Assembly (NCBI GenBank): GCA_018609925.1
Contig: JAHEOG010000191.1
Coordinates: forward strand, 1-7,424
Reading direction: 5' to 3'
Origin: Gammaproteobacteria bacterium
GTDB lineage: Bacteria; Pseudomonadota; Gammaproteobacteria; Thiohalorhabdales; Thiohalorhabdaceae
Length of the DNA stretch: 7,424 nt
The first letter of the stretch is position 1. Every line of letters begins with the position of its first letter. The position numbers and the translations under genes are program-made. Positions 1-4,976 of the stretch are shown here, one piece after another. The notes beneath the pieces are model-generated. The model was not told the DNA's origin. It made no database searches and saw only the letters and a list, made by a program, of their open reading frames with translations.

Positions 1-116
1 AGCAACTTCGAGGAGTACTTGGGAAGAGACTGTAGGTGGGGTCTCAATTCCCGAATATCCGGCGTCAACGCCAGCGGTTGCGAAGCGAGCCTTCGGGCAA
101 ACGAGACTCAGGAGGG
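1..116. other. Unassigned flank left of the IS30 element
   Basis: I see no recognisable gene here. Several frames on both strands happen to lack stops, including plus frame 1, which runs from base 1 to a stop at 148-150 inside the insertion sequence, but the translations do not resemble a protein family I know. One small dyad lies near 77-100 (GAAG and CTTC arms around CGAGC). The stretch may be the 3' part of a gene cut by the window edge or by the insertion, or simple intergenic DNA. Confidence 0.4.
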
Positions 117-145
117 GGCACGTTCAATGTGCAACCGCAACAGCC
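117..145 (+). repeat. IS30 terminal inverted repeat, transposase 3' side
   Basis: This imperfect partner of 1135-1163 has as inner half the complement of GGCTGTTGCG and as outer end GGCACG. The transposase stop codon (124-126 on the minus strand) lies inside the repeat, so the gene runs into the IS end. Confidence 0.8.
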
Positions 146-1110
146 GTTAGTTCTTCGGTAAAGGCCTCCCAGGGGGTCCAGTAACTGAGGCACTTACGCG
201 GGGTTTTATTGTAGAGCCACAGGGCATCGTCCAGGTCGTCGGGCGTGTAGTCTTCCAGCGGTACCTTGCGGGGCAGGTCCCGCCGGAGCCAGCGGTTGAC
301 GTTTTCGATGGCGCCCCGCTGCCAAGGGGCATGGGGATCGCAAAAGTAGGTGGTCAGTCCGACGGCCTCCGCCACCTGCTCATGCCCGGTGAACTCGCTG
401 CCCTGATCGTAGTTGACGCTGCGTCGAGCATGCGTGGGTAGCTTGCCCAACACGCCGGTCTGGGCGGCGGTTGCGGCCTCGGCGGTCCGGTCCAAACGCT
501 CCGCCGCTCGGGCGAAGCGGGTCTTGCGCTCGGTGAGGGTCAGCAGGGGCCGCTTCTGGTTGCGGAAGTCCATGCTGTCCGCCTCCCAATGGCCGAACTC
601 GCGCCGGTCATTGGCCGGCTGCGGGCGCTGGTGAATGGAGCGCATGTTCGGTATCCGGCTGCCCCGGGGGTGTTTGGGACAGCGATAGCCCCGACAGGCT
701 TTGCCCCGCCCCAGCCGCTTGTGCAGCTTCTGGCGGCGGCCTCGGCTGCTAGCGTAGATGAACCGGTAGATGACCTCGTGGCTGACGGCGTCCGGATGCC
801 CCTCCAGGCGCATGCGGCCTGCAATTTGCTCGGGGGACCAGCCCCACTCCAGGCGGTTCTCCACGTAAACGGCCAGGTCCTCGTTCCGAGTGCACCGGTT
901 GCCGCGAAACCGGCGGGCATTCGCCGAGCGGTGGGCAGCCTCCGGCAAATAGGGACGACTTTTGGGCGTGTTCCGATCCAGCTCCCGCTTGACGGTGGAG
1001 CGATGGCGGCCAAGGGCCTCGCCGATTGCGGATTGGGAGCAATCTTGCTGGAGCATGCGGAAGAGGGTGATCCGCTCCTCAAGCGTTAGCTTCGTATGGT
1101 CCTGCTTCAT
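124..1110 (-). CDS. IS30-family DDE transposase
   Basis: This 328-residue protein catalyses cut-and-paste or circle-mediated transposition of the surrounding element. The N-terminus (residues 5-46) holds the IS30-type helix-turn-helix with the family wording LTLEERITLFRML and GRHRSTVKREL. Residues 91-121 match the second conserved DNA-binding region (WSPEQIAGRM, then SHEVIYRFIY). The catalytic triad of the rve fold is visible: D178 in HWEAD, D235 in NYDQGSEF and E269 in GAIENVN, with 33 residues between the last D and E as expected. The C-terminus carries the usual LYNKTPRKCLSYWTPWEAF stretch. No frameshift or internal stop is present, so the gene looks functional. The ATG at 1110 gives the full helix-turn-helix; its ribosome site is weak (GTAGGG about 10 nt upstream) and lies in a hairpin. 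Length is typical of the family. Confidence 0.95.
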   Translation of the reverse strand: MKQDHTKLTLEERITLFRMLQQDCSQSAIGEALGRHRSTVKRELDRNTPKSRPYLPEAAHRSANARRFRGNRCTRNEDLAVYVENRLEWGWSPEQIAGRMRLEGHPDAVSHEVIYRFIYASSRGRRQKLHKRLGRGKACRGYRCPKHPRGSRIPNMRSIHQRPQPANDRREFGHWEADSMDFRNQKRPLLTLTERKTRFARAAERLDRTAEAATAAQTGVLGKLPTHARRSVNYDQGSEFTGHEQVAEAVGLTTYFCDPHAPWQRGAIENVNRWLRRDLPRKVPLEDYTPDDLDDALWLYNKTPRKCLSYWTPWEAFTEELTAVAVAH

Positions 1111-1111
1111 A

Positions 1112-1138
1112 AGCCCAAACCCTACCAGGGTTAGGGCT
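1112..1138 (-). promoter_or_regulatory. Hairpin directly upstream of the transposase start codon
   Basis: The plus strand reads AGCCC-A-AACCCT-ACC-AGGGTT-A-GGGCT: a 5-bp and a 6-bp perfect stem separated by one A/A mismatch, closed by a three-base loop. It ends one base before the transposase ATG and overlaps the inner end of the terminal repeat. In the transposase mRNA the weak GGTAGGG ribosome site falls within the stem. Other insertion sequences (IS10, IS50) use such hairpins to block transposase translation from transcripts entering from outside; applying that here is inference. Confidence 0.5.
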
Positions 1139-1163
1139 GTTGCGATCCCAGGTTGAGTCTACC
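1135..1163 (-). repeat. IS30 terminal inverted repeat, transposase 5' side
   Basis: This copy reads GGCTGTTGCG then ATCCCAGGTTGAGTCTACC on the plus strand, matching the complement of the left end at roughly two thirds of positions, including an unbroken 10-bp inner core. It lies upstream of the transposase start and would be expected to carry the element's promoter, but I cannot pick out convincing -35/-10 boxes. Confidence 0.8.
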
Positions 1164-1197
1164 TCCCATCCCTGCCGCCCAACCGCTGTGTCCCAGC

Positions 1198-1353
1198 TCA
1201 GCCGCCGAAGAGCGGGACCGACTTGAGCAGGGTGTTGTAGACCCCGTAGCCGAGCGGGATCAGGACCACCAGCCAGTACAGGATCAGCCTGCCGGTTGCC
1301 GGGTTCACGGGCTCGGAATTGGTGTCCTGCCGGCGGTCGGAATCGTTGCTCAT
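1198..1353 (-). CDS. MFS transporter small subunit (51 aa, single helix)
   Basis: This 51-residue gene starts with MSNDSDRRQD, ends with SVPLFGG and stops with TGA. It has a hydrophilic N-terminus (1-20) and one hydrophobic helix, residues 22-41 (GRLILYWLVVLIPLGYGVYN). The composition and the pattern of L-x-L-Y/F-W-L-x-V-L-x-P-L-x-x-G-V match the short proteins annotated as 'MFS transporter small subunit' that sit beside OFA-type carriers in many proteobacteria. The ATG at 1353 has a strong Shine-Dalgarno GGGGAG about 6 nt upstream. The gene lies 27 bp after the OFA transporter stop on the same strand, so the two are almost certainly co-transcribed and co-regulated. Its probable role is to stabilise or modulate the large subunit in the inner membrane; the precise function is not known to me. 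The family call rests on recognition and context, not alignment. Confidence 0.85.
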   Translation of the reverse strand: MSNDSDRRQDTNSEPVNPATGRLILYWLVVLIPLGYGVYNTLLKSVPLFGG

Positions 1354-1380
1354 GGCTCTCTCCCCACCTCTTACGGACCG

Positions 1381-2739
1381 TTACTTGAAGGCCAGCTGCT
1401 CGGGGGACATCAGGTGGCGGCGGTGCATCGCCCCGATGGCGAGGTTGCACGCCAGCCCCACGCCGAGCAGCGCGGCCATGATGTACATGGTCAGCGAGTA
1501 CGCCTGGGCCGGGGCCACACCCGCCTGGATCTGGAACTCACGGAGGTAGTTGATCAGCACGGGGCCCAGGATTCCGGCCACGGACCAGGCGGTCAGCAGG
1601 CGGCCGTGGATGGCGCCGACGTGCTCCGTTCCGAACAGGTCCCGCAGGTAGGCCGGGACGGTGGCGAAGCCGCCCCCGTACATGCTGATGATGACCATGT
1701 AGGCCAGCACGAACAGGCCCACCACGCCCCAGTTGGCGATGGTGGGAACCAGGCTGTACAGCAGAATGCCGAGCACGAAGAAGGTGGTGTAGGTGGCCTT
1801 GCGCCCGATGTAGTCGGACAGGCTGGCCCAGAAGAACCGGCCGATCATGTTGAACAAGCTCAGCAGGCCGACGAAGCCGGCCGCGGCGGAGGCCGAGATA
1901 CCGACCATCTCCTGGCTCATCACGGAGGCCTGGCCGAGCACTCCGATCCCGGCGGTCACGTTCAGGCACAGAACGGCCCAGACCAGCCAGAACTGCGGCG
2001 TCTTCAGTGCCTGGTCGACGTGGACGTGGCCGTCGGTCTGGAGCTTGCCAGTCGCCGCCTTGCTCGGATCGTAGCCGGCGGGCGCCCAGCCCTCCCGGGG
2101 GACCCGCACGATCAGGGCGCCGAACATCATGAGCAGGAAGTACAGGATTCCCATGGTGGCGAAGGTCTCGGCCACCCCGACCGTCTCCGGGCCGGAATAG
2201 AAATCCATCAGGTTCACGGCCAGGGGCGAGCCGATCATCGCCCCGCCCCCGAAGCCCATGATGGCCATTCCCGTGGCCATTCCCGGTCGGTCGGGGAACC
2301 ATCGGATCAATGTCTTGACCGGGGAGATGTAGGCGAAGCCCAGTCCGATTCCCCCGAACACCCCGTACCCCAGATAGAGCAGCCACACCGAGTGGACCCA
2401 GACGCCGAGGGCGGAGATCAGGAAGCCGCCGCCCCAGGCCGTGGCCGCCACCACCATGCCCTTGCGGGGGCCGACCTGCTCAAGCCAGCGTCCGCCGAAG
2501 GCCGCGGTCAGGCCGAGGACTGCAATGGCGATGCTGAAGATCCAGCCGAGGGTGGTCAGCTTCCAGTCCGCCGGGACGGACTCGGTGACCCCGATGACCC
2601 GTGTTAGGGGCTCATTGAATACGCTGAAGGCGTAGACCTGTCCGATGGACAGGTGGATCGCCAGGGCGGCCGGCGGTATGAGCCAGCGGTTGAAGCCCGG
2701 CTCGGCGACGGTGCGCTCCTTGTCCAGGAAACCGCTCAT
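1381..2739 (-). CDS. OFA-family MFS transporter (oxalate/formate antiporter-like)
   Basis: This 452-residue, 12-helix major-facilitator protein belongs to the OFA group (named for the oxalate:formate antiporter OxlT; many members are lactate, pyruvate or other monocarboxylate carriers of unproven substrate). Characteristic segments are GFNRWLIPPAALAIHLSIGQVYAFSVF at 15-41 (helix 1 and the amphipathic lead-in), the loop GGRWLEQVGPRKG at 82-94, PVKTLIRWFPDRPGMATGMAI at 140-160, the central cytosolic loop at about 212-245 and the second motif-A copy GRFFWASLSDYIGRK at 300-314. GGGFATVPAYLRDLFG (355-370) and GAIHGRLLTAWSVAGILGP (375-393) are typical of the group. Length is normal and nothing is broken. 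The ATG at 2739 has GGGG in AAAGGGGTAAG about 6 nt upstream. The small partner gene follows at 1353. The substrate cannot be read from the sequence. Confidence 0.93.
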   Translation of the reverse strand: MSGFLDKERTVAEPGFNRWLIPPAALAIHLSIGQVYAFSVFNEPLTRVIGVTESVPADWKLTTLGWIFSIAIAVLGLTAAFGGRWLEQVGPRKGMVVAATAWGGGFLISALGVWVHSVWLLYLGYGVFGGIGLGFAYISPVKTLIRWFPDRPGMATGMAIMGFGGGAMIGSPLAVNLMDFYSGPETVGVAETFATMGILYFLLMMFGALIVRVPREGWAPAGYDPSKAATGKLQTDGHVHVDQALKTPQFWLVWAVLCLNVTAGIGVLGQASVMSQEMVGISASAAAGFVGLLSLFNMIGRFFWASLSDYIGRKATYTTFFVLGILLYSLVPTIANWGVVGLFVLAYMVIISMYGGGFATVPAYLRDLFGTEHVGAIHGRLLTAWSVAGILGPVLINYLREFQIQAGVAPAQAYSLTMYIMAALLGVGLACNLAIGAMHRRHLMSPEQLAFK

Positions 2740-2872
2740 GGGCTTACCCCTTTCTTCGGAGTTTGGCCGGAAACCGTCCGGTTACTGTCCCCCAAGTGAT
2801 TCCTTTTGGGAACCCCAAGCGCAAGACCGGCCCCCGGGCGGTCCGGGGCCGAGTCGAGATATCCGAATGGCC
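2740..2872 (-). promoter_or_regulatory. Upstream region of the transporter operon
   Basis: These 133 bp between the transporter start and the IS30 relic must hold the transporter promoter unless it is read from upstream. On the plus strand a perfect dyad CCGGA-AACCG-TCCGG lies at 2767-2781, and a second weaker one pairs the CCCAA near 2790-2796 with the TTGGG near 2806-2812. Either could be an operator or a leader hairpin. I cannot identify trustworthy -35/-10 boxes. Because the relic end abuts this region at 2873, the native promoter may have been altered by the old insertion. Confidence 0.3.
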
Positions 2873-2961
2873 GGCACGTACAATGTGCAGCCCGCAACGC
2901 CCGTGGGTTCTACGGCAAAAGGCCCCCGTGAGGTCCAATAGCCCGGACACTAACGCTGGGT
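2873..2961 (-). pseudogene. Decayed 3' end of an IS30-family element with transposase remnant
   Basis: The plus strand here aligns along its length with the left end of the intact element (117 to about 203). Both start GGCACGT, then share CAATGTGCA, CCGCAAC, GGTTCT/AGTTCT, AAAGGCC, GGTCCA and CACT/CACTTACGC-like runs, with a few single-base indels; identity is roughly three quarters by eye. Translated on the minus strand in the transposase frame it reads TQR, stop, C-x-x-YWT, then GPFAVEPTGVA, matching TPRKCLSYWTPWEAFTEELTAVA of the intact protein but with an in-frame stop and frameshifts. Similarity fades beyond about 2961. This is therefore an old fragment of a related but not identical copy, in the same orientation as the intact IS. 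Its terminal repeat corresponds to 2873-2901. Confidence 0.85.
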
Positions 2962-3238
2962 CGGTTCGCTTTGGGGATCCGTTGCGCAGATGGCTTCGGA
3001 CCCGCTCCACGGCCGCCTCGAAATCGGCGAAACGCTTCTGCAAGGGCGCCTCGATCTCGGTATAGGCAAGCTCCCAGCGGCCCTCCCGCTGCAGGTACCC
3101 CAGGGCCAGCAGCACCAGCAACGGCTTGTGCGGCGCGCGCTTCCCGCCCTCATTCCAGACGGTCAGGCCGCGGAACTTTTCGATGAGGCTCGTCCGGTCC
3201 AACCACGTCGTCCAAGGGTTGGGGAAGCGTTCGCCCAA
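2962..3238 (-). pseudogene. N-terminal remnant of a sulfur-binding-domain (type IV) restriction endonuclease
   Basis: Residues counted from 3238 give LIEKFRGLTVWNEGGKRAPHKPLLVLLALGYL at about 18-49, then LAYTEIEAPLQKRF. The RAPHKPLLVLLALG block and the spacing before and after it are the signature of the N-terminal DNA-binding domain in 'phosphorothioated-DNA-binding restriction endonucleases' (ScoMcrA-like sulfur-binding domain plus C-terminal HNH nuclease), which restrict DNA carrying phosphorothioate marks. After about residue 70 the expected FGP and PFWRL elements and the whole HNH domain are missing. The frame instead runs into the IS30 relic at 2961 and then non-family sequence to a stop at 2744-2746, giving a chimeric 164-residue frame. 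The first possible start is TTG at 3238; TTG at 3202 (LDRTSLIEKF) fits the family start better. Neither has a good ribosome site. It is almost certainly non-functional. Confidence 0.65.
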
Positions 3239-3243
3239 CCTAG

Positions 3244-3266
3244 CAAAAGGATACGGCAGCCGTCCT
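3244..3266 (-). terminator. Candidate Rho-independent terminator behind the TM2 gene
   Basis: On the minus strand the stem AGG-ACGG, loop CTG, CCGT-(AT bulge)-CCT is followed directly by TTTTGC. It begins 3 nt past the TM2 stop codon, in the right orientation. The stem has a two-base bulge and the T-run is short, so it would be a moderate terminator. Confidence 0.45.
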
Positions 3267-3268
3267 AC

Positions 3269-3658
3269 CTATCTTCCTTGATTCACCTCGTCGATCTGCC
3301 CGTTCAGGGTCCAGAAGTCGTAGAGTACGCCCAGCAGGAAGAGCCCACCTGTCAGCAGGTAGACGATCCCGGTGATCCACTTCTCCAGGTAGAAGCGATG
3401 GACGCCGAAGACCCCGAGGAAGGTGAGCAGGACCCAGGCGATGGTGTAGTCCTTGCGGCCCGCGGTGTAGTAATGATCCGCCGTCTTCTCCATGGCGGGG
3501 ATCAGAAACAGGTCCACGATCCAGCCGATCAGCAGCAGCCCCAGGGTGAAGAACCATAGGGTGCCGGTGACGGGCTTGCCGTAGTAGAAGCGGTGGGAGC
3601 CCATGAACCCGAAGATCCACAGGACGTAGCCGACGACCAGGTTGTGGGTGTTGGGCAT
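3269..3658 (-). CDS. Tandem TM2-domain inner-membrane protein
   Basis: This 129-residue membrane protein is built from two TM2 domains. Copy 1 spans about residues 7-53: a helix, GSHRFYYGK at 20-28, TGTLWFFTLG, and a second helix ending WIVDLFLIP. Copy 2 spans about 71-117: LGVFGVHRFYLEKWITG at 81-97, then a helix ending VLYDFWTLNG. Each copy keeps the defining G-x-HRFY element and the D near the end of its second helix (D49 and D114). TM2 proteins in bacteria are widespread and functionally undefined. The start MPNTHNL at 3658 is preferred because residues upstream in frame (to 3715) are charged and unlike the family; the ribosome site is only GGA about 8 nt upstream, so this is moderately certain. 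The gene diverges from the membrane protein at 3823 across 164 bp. Confidence 0.85.
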   Translation of the reverse strand: MPNTHNLVVGYVLWIFGFMGSHRFYYGKPVTGTLWFFTLGLLLIGWIVDLFLIPAMEKTADHYYTAGRKDYTIAWVLLTFLGVFGVHRFYLEKWITGIVYLLTGGLFLLGVLYDFWTLNGQIDEVNQGR

Positions 3659-3822
3659 GGCGGATCCAAGGTCGCGGGAATGGGTAAGGGCCGTTTCGGG
3701 CCCGGCCGTTGGCATTGGACAGGGGGCGCTGTGGCTGGACTCCGGGGGTAGGCTTGTGTCCGCGAAGCGGACGTGGTCCCCTTGGCCCTTCTGGATCAGG
3801 ATTCCAGAAAAGGGGGACTTCG
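3659..3822. promoter_or_regulatory. Divergent intergenic region with two stem-loops
   Basis: Promoters for both the TM2 gene (minus) and the 336-residue membrane protein (plus) should lie here; I see no clear -35/-10 pair. Two perfect stem-loops stand in the plus-strand leader: GTCCGC-GAA-GCGGAC at 3758-3772 and TTCTGGA, a 7-base loop, TCCAGAA at 3789-3809. The second ends 2 nt before the GGGGG Shine-Dalgarno (3812-3816), so it could influence translation. Confidence 0.4.
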
Positions 3823-4833
3823 ATGGCCTACTACGTACGCGTCCTGCTCGTCCTCGCCGGACTGGCGGTCTACGGCTGGTCGCTCACCGAGCCCGGCGCG
3901 GTCATTACCGACCTGTCCGTTGACCACTCTGCTCCCGGAGATCCCCGGGTCCTCGATGGTTCCACCAGCATTATCAACGGCTTGGAGGTTGCCACCACGG
4001 GCTGGCTGCCTTTGCTACTGCTCAATCCTGCCGGTCTGGCCTGGGTGGGTATCCTCTTGTATCTGTCCGCTCTGGCCCTGTTCCTGCTTCGTCTGGATTG
4101 GGTCGCCCTGTGGACGAGCCTCTGCGCCCTGGTCCTTCCGGTGGCGGGAGGCCTATTGACCCGGGTCTTCCCTTTCATGGTGGATGCAAGCGGGACCAAC
4201 TACGCCCAGCTTGATCATTTCTTGCCTTTCTTCTGGGTCTCGTTGCTGGGTCCGGTGTCCGTGGTTGCCGGAGCCGCGGGAGGGCTGCGCTTCCCCGCAC
4301 CCAGCATAGGCCCCGGACGGGTAATCGAGCGGCCCATGGGACGAAAGCGGTATATCCTTCCCTATCTCGGTGCCTACTCGTCCATTCCGGTCGTCCTGGC
4401 ACTGGGGTGGGGCCCCTCGCCTCAGGGAAGCAGTACGTTTCTGCTCCTTATAACCTTGGTAATCGTGGCCTCCACCCTGGCTGGCGTGGTCAGCCTCTTC
4501 TTCATCTTTCAAATCTGGGCCCGCATTCCGCCCCGTTACCGCCCTTATTTCCCCGGAACCGTCACGGCGGTAATGGGGCTACCCTTGATCCACCTGGCCT
4601 GGCAGTTTGTCGCCTTGCCAGGATGGGTCACCCATTGGGAGCGCTACCGGGCGGATCAGGGAAGGGAAACCGGGCCGAGGATTCGTCCCCTGGCCAATTG
4701 GACCTGCGGCCTCTGGCTCACTTCGCTTGTTCCGTTCGCAGCGGCCCTGGCGGCCCCGGCTGCAATCGTCTGCCAGGCGGCCTTCATTGGTGCCGCGGCC
4801 AGGGAAGTCAATCGGGTATACGCGGGGCCATAA
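3823..4833 (+). CDS. Polytopic membrane protein of unknown function (336 aa)
   Basis: I do not recognise the family with confidence. The protein has about eight to nine hydrophobic helices, near residues 4-20, 60-90 (one or two), 93-117, 134-157, 178-197, 205-231, 245-268 and 294-328. A hydrophilic loop at 24-58 follows helix 1, and a basic loop at 163-178 (GRVIERPMGRKR) should face the cytosol. The C-terminal third, with IPPRYRPYFPG (235-245), LIHLAWQFVALPGWV (255-269) and a last helix ending AAREVNRVY, has the rhythm of DUF4328/DUF4234-like bacterial membrane domains ('PLFNLYWQF...'), but that is only a resemblance. The start MAYYVRV at 3823 has GGGGG 6 nt upstream; the longer in-frame start at 3709 lacks hydrophobic character. 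Codon choice is slightly less GC-biased than in mddA. Its neighbours give no functional clue. Confidence 0.8.
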   Translation: MAYYVRVLLVLAGLAVYGWSLTEPGAVITDLSVDHSAPGDPRVLDGSTSIINGLEVATTGWLPLLLLNPAGLAWVGILLYLSALALFLLRLDWVALWTSLCALVLPVAGGLLTRVFPFMVDASGTNYAQLDHFLPFFWVSLLGPVSVVAGAAGGLRFPAPSIGPGRVIERPMGRKRYILPYLGAYSSIPVVLALGWGPSPQGSSTFLLLITLVIVASTLAGVVSLFFIFQIWARIPPRYRPYFPGTVTAVMGLPLIHLAWQFVALPGWVTHWERYRADQGRETGPRIRPLANWTCGLWLTSLVPFAAALAAPAAIVCQAAFIGAAAREVNRVYAGP

Positions 4834-4834
4834 C

Positions 4835-4847
4835 CGGGGGACCCCCG
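4835..4847 (+). terminator. Short GC stem-loop after the membrane protein gene
   Basis: CGGGG-GAC-CCCCG starts 2 nt past the TAA stop of the gene ending at 4833. There is only a weak T-run after it (CATCGTTTGG). It could be a terminator or mRNA 3'-end stabiliser. More palindromic GC sequence (CCCGGGTTCCCGGG) follows at about 4859-4872. Confidence 0.35.
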
Positions 4848-4951
4848 CATCGTTTGGCCCGGGTTCCCGGGTGACCCGTGGGCGTCCCTTTTCTGCTACG
4901 TTGGACGTTTGGCCCTTGGGCTTTCGCGGCACGGATCCCTTCGGTAGGAGC

Positions 4952-4969
4952 CCTCGCCCGCGAGGAGGG
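4952..4969 (+). promoter_or_regulatory. Stem-loop overlapping the mddA ribosome-binding site
   Basis: CCTCG-CCCG-CGAGG at 4952-4965 is a perfect 5-bp stem with a four-base loop. Its 3' arm contains the first part of the Shine-Dalgarno run GAGGAGGG (4962-4969), 7 nt before the mddA ATG. The unpaired GAGGG remains available, so masking would be partial. Translational regulation is inference. Confidence 0.35.
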
Positions 4970-4976
4970 TAAGACC

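Larger units (their letters stand above)
117..1163 (-). mobile_element. Complete IS30-family insertion sequence
   Basis: The element is defined by one intact transposase gene and a pair of imperfect terminal inverted repeats of about 29 bp at 117-145 and 1135-1163. Read inward-to-outward, both ends start with GGCTGTTGCG and then share T at the second following base, CA, TTGA and a final CC. The outer left boundary is supported independently by the relic at 2873, which begins with the same GGCACGT. Total length of about 1.05 kb is normal for IS30 family elements carrying a single reading frame. I could not find a convincing target duplication: the left flank ends in GGAGGG and the right flank starts with TCCCATCC. 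The element lies 34 bp beyond the stop of the small transporter-partner gene. Confidence 0.88.

Noticed and set aside
1153..2607. Long open frame on the plus strand (484 codons) opposite the transporter
   Set aside because: It is the antisense shadow of the OFA transporter in GC-rich DNA; its translation is rich in H, Q, G and D with no hydrophobic or family pattern, while the minus strand gives a clear 12-helix carrier.
2783..2812. GGGGACAGTAACC-like words near the transporter promoter as a REP/RAYT-type repeat
   Set aside because: Only one copy is visible in the window, so repetition cannot be shown; the partial likeness to bases near 7265-7300 is too short to count.
2744..2961. Treating the whole 164-residue frame ending at 2744 as one genuine protein
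   Set aside because: Its second half translates IS30 terminal DNA in a non-transposase frame and then intergenic sequence, so only the N-terminal part is gene-derived.
3709..3822. Upstream in-frame start giving the membrane protein a 38-residue extension
   Set aside because: The extension is G/R/P-rich, lacks a ribosome site, and covers the stem-loops; ATG 3823 has a GGGGG site at ideal spacing.
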